In this document: positions 15,366-23,805 of the stretch, piece after piece
Layout of the letters: every line of letters begins with the position of its first letter
Numbering within the stretch: position 1 is the stretch's first letter
DNA from: JAIYDJ01 sp031400505
GTDB lineage: Bacteria; Pseudomonadota; Alphaproteobacteria; Rhodobacterales; Rhodobacteraceae
Direction: 5' to 3'
DNA length: 64,000 bases
NCBI GenBank assembly: GCA_031400505.1
Contig: JANNPZ010000032.1
Coordinates: 1 to 64,000, forward strand
Notes under the pieces: generated by a model
What the model was told of the DNA's origin: nothing
The model's database searches: none
Seen by the model: the letters and a program-made list of their open reading frames with translations, nothing else
Translations under genes and position numbers: made by a program

Positions 15366-17366
15366 TCAGTCCCGCGCAAGCGCTGCCACAGGGTCCAGTC
15401 GCGATGCCGAGCGTGCCGGCAGATAGCCGAACAGCATGCCGATCGCACTCGATGCGCCAAAGGCTGCCGCAGCTATGGCGGGGGAAAACTCCAGTGTGAA
15501 CAGCGACGACACCTGTGACACCAGATACCCCGCCCCCATTGCAAGCCCAACCCCAAGCGCCCCACCGATCAGGCAAACCAGCACCGCCTCGATCAGAAAC
15601 TGCGCGATGATGTCCGACCGTCGCGCTCCGACGGCAATGCGCACGCCGATTTCCCGGGTGCGCTCGGTCACAGAGACCAGCATGATGTTCATCACCCCGA
15701 TCCCGCCGACCACCAGACTTATCACGGCAATCGCCGCCACAAGCAGCGACAGCGTCTGCGTCGTGCTTGTGATCGTATTGCGAATGGTGTCCGAATTGAC
15801 CAGAAAGAAATCCTGCACGCCATGTCGCGACAACATCAGATCGGTGATCAATTGTTCGGCCACTTGCATGTCATAGCTGTCGGCCACCCGGACCGAGATG
15901 CTGTCAAGCGTGGTCTGCCCGGTCAGGCGCGATGCGGCGGTGGTGTAGGGCAGATAGACCCGCGGGCTGGAAGACCCCAGCCCTGATCCCGCAGGCAACA
16001 CCACACCGATCACCTGCATCGGCACCCGGTCCAGCAACAGCGTCTGCCCGACCGGATCGCTGCCATCGGCAAAGAACGTGGTTTCGGCGTTGCGGTCGAT
16101 CACCACCACCTGATCGCGTCGCGCCAGCGCCTCCGGCCCGAACACTGTTCCTGCCAATCGCGTGAAGGCGCCAACCGTAAAGTAGTCCCCCCCCACCCCG
16201 CGCACTTGCAGCGTCGAGGTCACGGCGCGCCGGGTCACTGGCACGGCGGTGCTGACCTCTGGCGACACAAAGCTTGCATAGGGCTGGCTTTGCAGCGCCA
16301 CAGCATCGGCGGGCACCAGCGTGGTGATCGCGCCCGCCCTTCGGTCGCCAAAGCCGGTGCCCTTGCGAATTTCGATTGTAGAGGTGCCGATCGACGAGAT
16401 GCTTGCAAGAACGCGTTTTTGGCTGCCGGTGCCAAGGGCCACCATCGACACCACCGACGCGATGCCGATGATGATGCCAAGCATGGTCAGAAAACTGCGC
16501 AGTTTGTGTGCGATCATCGCGCGCATCGCCATGCGGACCGCCTCGCGCAAGCGGCCCAGTGCCGCGCCGATGCCGGTGACTGCCCTCGGCAGTGTCAGGC
16601 GCGGTCCGTGTGCGCGCGCGCCCTTGCGGGTGTCGCTGATGATGCGGCCGTCCTTGATCTCGATCACCCGCCCGGCGCGGGCGGCGATGGCGGGGTCGTG
16701 CGTGACGATGATGATCGTGTGACCGCGGGCGTGCAGATCATCCAGCAGCGCCAAAAGATCTGCCCCCGATTTGCTGTCAAGCGCGCCGGTCGGCTCGTCG
16801 GCAAAGATCACCTCGCCGCCGTTGATCAGGGCCCGCGCGACCGACACGCGCTGTTGCTGTCCACCAGACAGTTCGGATGGCCGGTGGTGGATGCGGTCGG
16901 AAAGGCCCAGTTGCGCCAGGATGCGCGCGGCATCGCGGCGACGCTTGCCGCGCGCCGCGCCATTGTACACGGCGGGCATTTCGACATTCGACAGCGCGTC
17001 AAGATCGGCAAGGAGTTGATATCGCTGAAAGATGAATCCGAAATGCGCCCGTCGAAGGGCTGCCTTGCTGTTTTCGTCAATCTCGGCGACATCGCGGCCT
17101 GCAAAGTGGTAGGTGCCTGCTGACGCCGTATCAAGACAGCCCATGATGTTCATCAGCGTCGATTTTCCCGACCCCGACTGGCCGATGACGGCAACACTTT
17201 CGCCGGCGTGGATGTCCAGGCTGATCTCGTCCAGCACGGTCGTCGCCTGATCGCCTGCAAAGTAGCGTCGCGTGATGCGCCGCAAAGAGATCAACGGCTG
17301 ATCCGGTACGGTGCAATCCGGGGACTGATCCGGGTTTCCGACGGTGGCCTGGGCCGACCCGTCCAC
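15366..17366 (-). CDS. macB: MacB-type ABC transporter, fused ATPase and permease
   Basis: 666 aa. An N-terminal ABC domain (Walker A GQSGSGKST 62-70, signature LSGGQQQ 166-172, Walker B VIFADEP about 186-192) is fused to a MacB permease. The permease has one helix near 295-320 (FLTMLGIIIGIASVVSMVAL), a large periplasmic domain and three C-terminal helices including VISLVVGGIGVMNIMLVSV. MacB works with a MacA adaptor and an outer-membrane channel to expel macrolides, peptides or siderophores. The start is GTG, directly after the macA TAG. No TolC-like gene is in the window. Confidence 0.93.
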   Translation of the reverse strand: MDGSAQATVGNPDQSPDCTVPDQPLISLRRITRRYFAGDQATTVLDEISLDIHAGESVAVIGQSGSGKSTLMNIMGCLDTASAGTYHFAGRDVAEIDENSKAALRRAHFGFIFQRYQLLADLDALSNVEMPAVYNGAARGKRRRDAARILAQLGLSDRIHHRPSELSGGQQQRVSVARALINGGEVIFADEPTGALDSKSGADLLALLDDLHARGHTIIIVTHDPAIAARAGRVIEIKDGRIISDTRKGARAHGPRLTLPRAVTGIGAALGRLREAVRMAMRAMIAHKLRSFLTMLGIIIGIASVVSMVALGTGSQKRVLASISSIGTSTIEIRKGTGFGDRRAGAITTLVPADAVALQSQPYASFVSPEVSTAVPVTRRAVTSTLQVRGVGGDYFTVGAFTRLAGTVFGPEALARRDQVVVIDRNAETTFFADGSDPVGQTLLLDRVPMQVIGVVLPAGSGLGSSSPRVYLPYTTAASRLTGQTTLDSISVRVADSYDMQVAEQLITDLMLSRHGVQDFFLVNSDTIRNTITSTTQTLSLLVAAIAVISLVVGGIGVMNIMLVSVTERTREIGVRIAVGARRSDIIAQFLIEAVLVCLIGGALGVGLAMGAGYLVSQVSSLFTLEFSPAIAAAAFGASSAIGMLFGYLPARSASRLDPVAALARD

Positions 17367-18536
17367 CTAGAAAATCCCTCGGGATCCGCGAATGGATGCG
17401 GCGGCAGAGACCCCGGACGTGCGGTCGGCCACGACCAGATCACCCGCCACAAGCCCCGATATCACTTCGGCCGTGATGTTGTCTGACACGCCGATTGTCA
17501 CGTCGCGGGTTTCGCGCGTTTCCCGCGCCGGATGCCAGACCTCGACGATATAGCGGCCGTCAGGTTGCTGGGGGCCAAGCGTAGACATCAGGACCACCGG
17601 CACGCCGGTCGCGCGGGCAAGTCTGATGCGCACCTCGGCCGTCATTCCGATGCGCAGCTTTCGGTCCGGGTTATCGACATCAAAACGCGCGATGTAGTAG
17701 ATGGCTTTGTCAGTATCGACCTTGTCGGATGTCTTGATCGACGCAGGCGCGGGTTCGATGGCCAGCAGGGTCGCATCGATCGGAGTGTCGGGTTCGCCCA
17801 GCAGGGTCAGTGTCGCGGACTGTCCGGGGGCGACCCGCGTTATGTCGGCTTCCGACACATCGGCCTTGACGATCATCCGGCTCAGATCGGCGATTTTCAC
17901 GATGGTTGGCGTCGAGTTCGCGGCGTTGACGGTCTGGCCTTGTGCCGTGACGACGGCAACCACCGTACCCGCCACCGGGGCTGTGATCCGGGTGCGTTCC
18001 AAGGCAAGGCGCGCAGAGGTGACGGCGATATCGGCGCGGGCCTGTTGGGCCGCCAGCGCCTTGCTGTTGGCACGTGCCACGGCAAGCGCGGTTTGGGCGG
18101 ATTCCAGATCGACAGTGGACATCAGGTTCTTGGTGTTCAGTTGCAGCGCACGGTCCAACGCCAGTTCGGCTTCGCGCAGCGATGCGCCCGCGGCCACGAT
18201 CTGCGCCGCAATCTGGGCAAGATCGGCTTCAGCCTGCAACACGTCGTTCTGCTGGTCCAGCGACTCGATCTGCGCGATCAGATCGCCGCGCGCGACGCTA
18301 TCGCCCAGATCGACCGTCAGCGTTTCGATCAGCCCGGACACCCGTGCGCCGACCGACACCAGATTGCCCGCCTCGATCACCCCCGAGGCCAGCACAAGCC
18401 GTTCCACGTCGCCGGTTTCAACCGTCACGGTGGCGGGCGGTGTGGCAAGTTGCGTCGCTTCGGCTCGCGACCATTCCCAGTAGACATAGCCGCCGCCGAT
18501 CAAGGCAAGGCTCATGACAATCCAGATGGTTTTCAA
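17367..18536 (-). CDS. macA: MacA-type periplasmic adaptor (membrane fusion protein)
   Basis: 389 aa. An N-terminal anchor helix (IWIVMSLALIGGGYVYW) is followed by a split lipoyl domain (VSVGARVSGLIETLTVDLGD and RITAPVAGTVVAV). Between them is an alpha-helical hairpin rich in Ala/Gln/Leu, and after them beta-barrel and membrane-proximal domains. It would link MacB to an outer-membrane channel. The start codon is TTG (18534-18536), supported by AAAGGA 8 nt upstream; no ATG or GTG fits as well. It forms a two-gene operon with macB. Confidence 0.92.
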   Translation of the reverse strand: MKTIWIVMSLALIGGGYVYWEWSRAEATQLATPPATVTVETGDVERLVLASGVIEAGNLVSVGARVSGLIETLTVDLGDSVARGDLIAQIESLDQQNDVLQAEADLAQIAAQIVAAGASLREAELALDRALQLNTKNLMSTVDLESAQTALAVARANSKALAAQQARADIAVTSARLALERTRITAPVAGTVVAVVTAQGQTVNAANSTPTIVKIADLSRMIVKADVSEADITRVAPGQSATLTLLGEPDTPIDATLLAIEPAPASIKTSDKVDTDKAIYYIARFDVDNPDRKLRIGMTAEVRIRLARATGVPVVLMSTLGPQQPDGRYIVEVWHPARETRETRDVTIGVSDNITAEVISGLVAGDLVVADRTSGVSAAASIRGSRGIF

Positions 18537-18630
18537 CGCGGCGTCCTTTGTCGGTGTGTACTGTTATACGCCGGAAGCGCCGGTTCTGTCGCGCGCTGGC
18601 TACACAGTTGCGTGACTGACAGGGAGGGGT

Positions 18631-18723
18631 GAGAGGCTGACAACGACCCAAGCGGGGCTCGTTACGGCTGCTTCCTTCCGGACCTGACCGGGTTGGCGAG
18701 GCGCTTACCCGCGCCAACCTCTC
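18631..18723 (-). ncRNA. ffs: Signal recognition particle RNA (4.5S type)
   Basis: About 93 nt. The conserved SRP domain IV core GGTCAGGTCCGGAAGG plus AAGCAGCC lies at 18666-18689 on the minus strand, including the GGAA tetraloop and the internal-loop bases bound by Ffh. The ends pair: GAGAGG (18718-18723) with CCTCTC (18631-18636). The RNA scaffolds the Ffh-FtsY targeting cycle for membrane proteins. The gene starts 6 nt after the tetR stop codon, and a consensus-like promoter lies inside the end of tetR. Confidence 0.95.
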
Positions 18724-18728
18724 ACGCG

Positions 18729-19319
18729 TTACATAGGCGCGGCTGGCGGGATTCGCAAGCCTGCGCCAAACAGGCTTTGCGCAAGACGGCGCAGCACGGC
18801 CGAATCGCGACGTGCGCGTGCCAGCGTCCAGCCGCCTTCGATGGCGATCAGCAAGGTTTCGGCGCGGGCGGTGGCGTCAGCTTCGGACAGGCCCTGACGC
18901 TGCGCGTGGTGCGCAAGATGCGCAGCAAGGCGGTCAAAGGTCGCTTCGGCATGGGCCCGGAAGGATTCGCTTTCCGGGCCATCGAACAGCAGTGCCGAGA
19001 TCGGGCAGGTAGCTGCCGTCGTTTGAAGATCAAAGAGCTTAGCCAGCTTGTAGCACAGTGTGGTGGCGCCGGTGGCAAAGTCGGGCGCGGGGACAAAGGC
19101 GTCATCCATGATCTGGATGATCTGTGTGGCCGTCCAGTCGGCAGCCGCCCGTGCAAGGTCGGACTTGCCATCCGGGAAGTGGTGGTAAAGCGATCCTTTG
19201 GGCACCTGTGCGGTTGCCAGCACTTCGGACAAGCCGGTGGCGTGATAGCCCTTTTGCCGAAACAGCAGGGCTGCAACGGCAATCAGGCGGTTCTTGGTCG
19301 ATCGGTCGGACTGCATCAT
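18729..19319 (-). CDS. TetR/AcrR-family transcriptional repressor
   Basis: 196 aa. The N-terminal HTH (RLIAVAALLFRQKGYHATGL, then SEVLATAQVPKGSLYHHFPD) matches the YxaF/LmrA-like TetR group that uses KGSLYHHF. The C-terminal ligand domain includes TCPISALLFDG and a Trp near the end (EGGWTLARARR). It is divergent from an alpha/beta hydrolase gene, with two palindromic operator-like sites in the 93-bp gap, so it probably represses both. Two adjacent ATG codons (19319, 19316) are possible starts; the ribosome site is weak. The last codon and stop form the -10 of ffs. Confidence 0.92.
   Translation of the reverse strand: MMQSDRSTKNRLIAVAALLFRQKGYHATGLSEVLATAQVPKGSLYHHFPDGKSDLARAAADWTATQIIQIMDDAFVPAPDFATGATTLCYKLAKLFDLQTTAATCPISALLFDGPESESFRAHAEATFDRLAAHLAHHAQRQGLSEADATARAETLLIAIEGGWTLARARRDSAVLRRLAQSLFGAGLRIPPAAPM
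18730..18758 (-). promoter_or_regulatory. Promoter of ffs inside the 3' end of tetR
   Basis: On the minus strand TTGCGA (18753-18758), a 17-bp spacer and TATGTA (18730-18735) place the +1 at about 18723, the predicted 5' end of the RNA. The -10 hexamer includes the last Met codon of tetR and the first bases of its stop. Confidence 0.7.
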
Positions 19320-19357
19320 GGGCCGAGTATAGGGGGTCGGACGTCGTGCGGAAAGAC

Positions 19358-19373
19358 TAGACCGAACGGTCTA
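19358..19373. promoter_or_regulatory. TetR operator, perfect palindrome
   Basis: TAGACCGAACGGTCTA: 7-bp half sites TAGACCG and CGGTCTA around a 2-bp centre. It lies 38 bp upstream of the tetR start and 39 bp upstream of the hydrolase start. Confidence 0.8.
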
Positions 19374-19383
19374 TTCATGAATT

Positions 19384-19399
19384 TAGACCGCTCGGTCCA
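19384..19399. promoter_or_regulatory. TetR operator, imperfect second copy
   Basis: TAGACCGCTCGGTCCA differs from the perfect site at one half-site base outside the 2-bp centre. Its centre lies 26 bp from the first site, about two and a half helix turns. It ends 13 bp before the hydrolase start. Confidence 0.75.
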
Positions 19400-19412
19400 A
19401 TCAGAGGCAGAG

Positions 19413-20273
19413 ATGACGATCATGGCAACAGAATGCTGGCCGGTCCTGGCGGGAAAAGAGGATCATCGCTTTGGGTCGGGTTTGACGGGTCAGTTGTTTC
19501 GCCCGGCGGGGCAGCCAAAGGCCGCAGTGGTTCTGCATGGCGCGGTCGGAGTGCCGATGGGGTTCTATCGCGGTTTCGCGGCCTGGCTTTCGGATCAGGG
19601 CTATGCCTGTCTGATCTATGACTATCGCGACTTCGGGGCCTCGGTGCGCAAATCGGCAAGCTTGTCGCCCGCGCGGCTGTCGGATTGGGGAATCTCGGAT
19701 CAGTCATCGGCGCTGGCCTGTCTGCGTGCTGCCGTGCCCGACACGCCGGTTTGGGTCATCGGGCATTCGCTGGGTGGCATGATGTTGGGATTTCATCCCG
19801 GCATGGCGGGTGTCGCGCGGGTGATCACGCTTTGCAGCGGACTGGTGCATTTGTCGGATCACCCGTGGCCGTACCGCGCATTGGCTGCCTTCTTTTGGAC
19901 CGGCATTGCCGCGCTTGTGGCCGCTGTTGGGTATCTTCCGGGCCGTCTGGTGGGGTTTGGCAGCGACCTGCCCGCCGGGGTCTATTGGCAGTGGCGGCGC
20001 TGGTGCCTGCGGCGTGGCAGCTTTCTGGCCGAAGTGGGCAACGTGTTGCCGATGCCCGACCCTGGTGCGGTCAAGTGCCCGATGACGGTGATCGCCGTGT
20101 CGGACGACCAGATGGTGCCGCCAAGTGCCGTGTGGCGCCTGATGGCCCTGCACTGCGCCGCGACCTTGCGCCAGCGGGTCCTGCGGCCAAAGGATTTCGG
20201 CCTTGACGGGATCGGGCATCTCAATGCTTTCGCGCGGCGAAATTCGGTGGTCTGGCCGCAGATCATCGCCTAG
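19413..20273 (+). CDS. Alpha/beta hydrolase
   Basis: 286 aa. It has the alpha/beta-hydrolase fold with nucleophile elbow GHSLGG (S119), an oxyanion strand AVVLHGAVGVPMGFYRG, and plausible acid and base residues in VIAVSDDQMVPP (about 235) and DGIGHLNAF (about 270). A hydrophobic insert (FWTGIAALVAAVGYLPGRLVG, residues about 166-186) forms a lid or membrane contact. Substrate unknown; serine hydrolases of this kind act on esters or lipids. It is divergent from the TetR gene and likely induced when the repressor binds its ligand. ATG at 19413 or 19422. Confidence 0.85.
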   Translation: MTIMATECWPVLAGKEDHRFGSGLTGQLFRPAGQPKAAVVLHGAVGVPMGFYRGFAAWLSDQGYACLIYDYRDFGASVRKSASLSPARLSDWGISDQSSALACLRAAVPDTPVWVIGHSLGGMMLGFHPGMAGVARVITLCSGLVHLSDHPWPYRALAAFFWTGIAALVAAVGYLPGRLVGFGSDLPAGVYWQWRRWCLRRGSFLAEVGNVLPMPDPGAVKCPMTVIAVSDDQMVPPSAVWRLMALHCAATLRQRVLRPKDFGLDGIGHLNAFARRNSVVWPQIIA

Positions 20274-20304
20274 GCTCGCGCAAATCCCAACCGGAGCGTC
20301 CCCC

Positions 20305-21678
20305 ATGCACCGTCTTACCCGCATCGACTGGCCTGATTTCGGCATGCCGGATTTGCCACCAGAGATGACGCTTGCCCAGGCCCGCGCGCGCCTGGGTCTG
20401 GTGCGGGCCGCGATGACGGATCGCGGGCAGGCGGCGCTGGTGATCTATGGCGACCGCGAACATGCGGCGAACCTGCAGTGGCTGACCGGTTTTGATCCGC
20501 GGTTTGAAGAAGCTGTCATGGTGGTGACAGCGCGGGACGCGCTGCTGCTGGCCGGAAATGAATGCCTGCCCTATACCGGCATCTCGCCTTTGGTCACGGC
20601 CGGCGATGTGCGGGTGGGCCTGTGCGCAAGCCTGTCTTTGCCGTCGCAACCGCGACCCGGGCGGCGTCTGGCGGATTGGCTGGCCGATGCGGTGCCGGCC
20701 GGGGCAGCCGTGGGCATGGTCGGCTGGAAGTGGTTCGGGCCGGCCGAGGTGGATGACCCGTCGCAGGCCTTGTCCGTGCCGTCTTTCCTGGCCGATCCGG
20801 TGCGGGCGATCGCGGGATCGGTGGTCGATGCGACCGACCTTTTCATGCATCCGTCGCACGGGGTACGGGCACGGGTTGACGTGGCCGATATTGCACGGCT
20901 GGAGTTTGCCAACCAGATGGCGGCCAAGGCACTGACCCGCATGGTGTTTGCCTTGCGCGAAGGGATGACGGATTTCGACGCCGTTCAGGCGGCGGCGGTC
21001 GGCGGTTTGCCTTTGGGGTGCCATTTGACCTTTGCCACGGGTGCGCGGGCCGATCAGGGGCTGTCAGGGCCAACCGGGCAGATCTTGCGGCTGGGCCTGC
21101 CGATTTCGTTCAACATCGGTCACTGGGGCAGCAACATCTGCCGATCTGCCTGGGTCGCCTCGGGTCCGGAAGACCTGCCGCTCGCGGCGCGCGCCTATCT
21201 GGGTGTTTTCGCCGGGCCATATGTCGCCGCGATGTCAAATTGGTGCGCGCTGATGCGCCCTGGCGTGGCGGGTGGCGAGGTTTGGGCAGCGATGCAGGCG
21301 TCATTGCCGCATGACATGTTTGGTTTGTTCCTGAACCCCGGCCACCTGATCGGGTTGGATGAATGGATGTCTTCACCAATCTATGAAGGGTCGGCCGAGG
21401 TGATCGCCAGTGGCATGGCGATGCAGATGGACGTGATACCGGCGCACCCGGTCTACGGCTCTGCCCGGATGGAGGACGGCTATGTGATTGCCGATGAAGC
21501 ATTGCGGGCAGAACTCGTGGCGCAGTTCCCCGCAGTGGCGGCGCGCTGTGCCGCACGGGCAGATTTCATGCGCGGTGTGATCGGGATGGATGTGCCCGAT
21601 TGCTTGCTGCCCCTCTCCGACACGTGCGGGATCGTGGCACCCTGGATACTGGACCCCGGGCAGGTGATCGCGCTTTAG
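20305..21678 (+). CDS. M24-family creatinase/Xaa-Pro peptidase-like protein with altered metal site
   Basis: 457 aa. It has an N-terminal creatinase domain (residues about 20-190) and a C-terminal pita-bread domain. Segments align with M24: FNIGHWGSNICRSAWV, NPGHLIGLDEW and RMEDGYVIADE. In metallopeptidases these provide D, D, H, E and E. Here both Asp positions read Asn, and the usual EP reads DVIP. It may therefore be a metal-free hydrolase like creatinase, or a non-catalytic relative. The ATG at 20305 follows CCGGAGCG. It may be cotranscribed with the hydrolase gene 31 nt upstream. Confidence 0.78.
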   Translation: MHRLTRIDWPDFGMPDLPPEMTLAQARARLGLVRAAMTDRGQAALVIYGDREHAANLQWLTGFDPRFEEAVMVVTARDALLLAGNECLPYTGISPLVTAGDVRVGLCASLSLPSQPRPGRRLADWLADAVPAGAAVGMVGWKWFGPAEVDDPSQALSVPSFLADPVRAIAGSVVDATDLFMHPSHGVRARVDVADIARLEFANQMAAKALTRMVFALREGMTDFDAVQAAAVGGLPLGCHLTFATGARADQGLSGPTGQILRLGLPISFNIGHWGSNICRSAWVASGPEDLPLAARAYLGVFAGPYVAAMSNWCALMRPGVAGGEVWAAMQASLPHDMFGLFLNPGHLIGLDEWMSSPIYEGSAEVIASGMAMQMDVIPAHPVYGSARMEDGYVIADEALRAELVAQFPAVAARCAARADFMRGVIGMDVPDCLLPLSDTCGIVAPWILDPGQVIAL

Positions 21679-21686
21679 GGTTTGCG

Positions 21687-23531
21687 CTACAAGTGCAGGC
21701 GAAACCGAAAGAAGCCGTCGGTCTGCATACCGACCGGCTCGAGCGCGGTGTCAGCAAGATCGGTGGCGAACAGGGCAGCGGCAGGTGCGGTGTCAAACAG
21801 CACTGTCGTGCCCGGCATTGGCATGAAGTGCCAGTTTGCCGGACCCGGCGCTGCGATGCCGCCTTGATCCAGGATGTTGTCGAGCAACACATCAGAGTTC
21901 AGCCGACCCGAGGCATAGATCACGCGCTGTGGTTCAGCCCCGGTGAATTTGCCTGATCCGCCCGTGCGATAGCTGTTGGTCGCCATCACGAATTGCGCAT
22001 CGGCGGCGATCAGAGCGCCGTTGTGGCACAGGTCCTTGATCCGGTGTGATGCAGGATTTTGCATGGCACCCTCTGAGCTGTGGCGGGGCGGTTGCGTAAG
22101 ATCGATGCGGTAGCTGACGCCATCGATGCAGTCAAAGTTGAAGCTGGGAAACGCAGGATTGATCAAGGTCTGATCGGCAAGACCCGGCTTGATCTGAAAA
22201 AAGATGCTGCAACTCTGCTCCAGCCAATCGGCCAGTTCCGCCCCCGAGATTTGCACCGCTGTCAGCGTATTGGGGTGCTGGTACAAATCCGAGATATGCC
22301 GCATTGCAAGATCGCCGACCGCGACAAAGGTATAGTTGTCGGGGCCGCCGCGCCCTCCTGCACGAAACGGGGCCGCTGCCGAAAGGATCGGCAACCCGGC
22401 GCGGGAGGTTCCTGCCATCGCCCGCGCAACATGCGCGGTTTGGGCCCGCGCCACGGTGCGCACGGATGGACAGGCGCTGATCAACGCGAAATAGCTGTGC
22501 AGGGGGGCCGCATTGTGACCGATGCGTTTGCGCGCCCAAGTCAGCGTATCGGCATGGCTTTGGGCCGCAATGGCAACGATTGCCGGGTCACATGGCACAA
22601 GCGCTGTGACGCGACCGTCCGCTGTGCGCTGCGAGATCGGCCGCAGTTCGTTGTGGGTATGCAGGATGCGCCAGCCCGCTGCGTCGCGGGTCAGCGTCAG
22701 GTCGATCACCCCAAGGTGCGATCCGAAAAAGCCGGGCATCACCGCAGGCTTGCCCGCCAGTTTCGTGCCAGCTGAGCCGGCGGCCGGGAAGGTCTGGTGG
22801 GTATGCCCGGCAACCACGACATCGACACCGGGCAGCGCTGCAATCGCGGTGCTGGCATTTTCCATTTCAGGGCAAGGAATGGCGTCGCCGATGCCGGAAT
22901 GGCATAGGGCGATCACCAGATCCGCCCCAGCCGCGCGCAGCAGGGGCAAAGTCCTGACGGCGGCGGTGACGATATCTGTGGTGGCGATGCGGCCTGCCAC
23001 GTGCTGATGGTCCCATTTCACCAATTGCGGCGGTGCAAACCCCATGATCCCGATCCGCAAGGGATGCAGCGCGCCGTCGATAGAGATTTGACGGGTCAGC
23101 AGGACGAAGGGTGGCACAATCGGGCCGCAGTCGGGCAAGGCAAAGATGTTGGCCGAGACCACGGGAAAGGCAAGATCGTTCAAAGCGCGGTTCAGAAACG
23201 GCAGGCCGTGGCTGAATTCGTGGTTGCCAAGCGTCGCCGCATCAAACCCCAGCGCATTCATCGCCGCGATCATCGGATGCAGGGCCTGCATGCCTTTGGC
23301 CGCCACCAGGTCGCTCATGGGACTGCCCTGAATGAAGTCACCGTTGTCCAGCAGCAGGCAATCGCTGATTTCGGCCCTTGCGCGCGCAATCAGCGTGGCA
23401 ACCCGCGACAGACCGCGGGACGCGCAGGGCAAGTCGGCCAGATAATCCCACGGCATGATCTGACTGTGCAAGTCAGAGGTTGCCAGCAGGCGCAGCGTCA
23501 CGGTGGCGTTTGCTTTGGGCGATGCCATCAT
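21687..23531 (-). CDS. CpdB-like 2',3'-cyclic-nucleotide phosphodiesterase/3'-nucleotidase without a visible signal peptide
   Basis: About 614 aa. The metallophosphatase domain shows the dimetal motifs TSDLHSQIMPWDY, LLDNGDFIQGSP, TLGNHEFSHGLPF, HSGIGD and AGHTHQTFP. The C-terminal nucleotidase domain has GGPDNYTFVAVGDLAMRHI and the YTF aromatic pocket typical of CpdB. CpdB normally works in the periplasm on 2',3'-cyclic and 3'-nucleotides, yet no hydrophobic leader is seen even when the frame is read back to 23642. The start is uncertain (ATG at 23531 or 23528, no strong ribosome site). Confidence 0.85.
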   Translation of the reverse strand: MMASPKANATVTLRLLATSDLHSQIMPWDYLADLPCASRGLSRVATLIARARAEISDCLLLDNGDFIQGSPMSDLVAAKGMQALHPMIAAMNALGFDAATLGNHEFSHGLPFLNRALNDLAFPVVSANIFALPDCGPIVPPFVLLTRQISIDGALHPLRIGIMGFAPPQLVKWDHQHVAGRIATTDIVTAAVRTLPLLRAAGADLVIALCHSGIGDAIPCPEMENASTAIAALPGVDVVVAGHTHQTFPAAGSAGTKLAGKPAVMPGFFGSHLGVIDLTLTRDAAGWRILHTHNELRPISQRTADGRVTALVPCDPAIVAIAAQSHADTLTWARKRIGHNAAPLHSYFALISACPSVRTVARAQTAHVARAMAGTSRAGLPILSAAAPFRAGGRGGPDNYTFVAVGDLAMRHISDLYQHPNTLTAVQISGAELADWLEQSCSIFFQIKPGLADQTLINPAFPSFNFDCIDGVSYRIDLTQPPRHSSEGAMQNPASHRIKDLCHNGALIAADAQFVMATNSYRTGGSGKFTGAEPQRVIYASGRLNSDVLLDNILDQGGIAAPGPANWHFMPMPGTTVLFDTAPAAALFATDLADTALEPVGMQTDGFFRFRLHL

Positions 23532-23805
23532 CGCTGCGAACCAGCGCGTCGGACACGGCAAAGCCGCAGCGTCGTTCGTAGTGTCACTTCCGGCCCGCCT
23601 CGCGCATTCCTTTTGACGTGGTTTGTTTCGCCAGCTTTCCATTTTGCACCGGTGGTTGAAAGGGCAATGTGGCGCTTTTCATCTTAGGGTTGCAAAAATG
23701 CCAGAGGCTGTTGCGCCTTTGCCATGGCCTCATTGGTTTGCCATGCCGGGGCGGGCGTGGCATGGGTTGGGCCTGCGGTGGACCGATCGGCAGTGGAGGA
23801 ATCTG

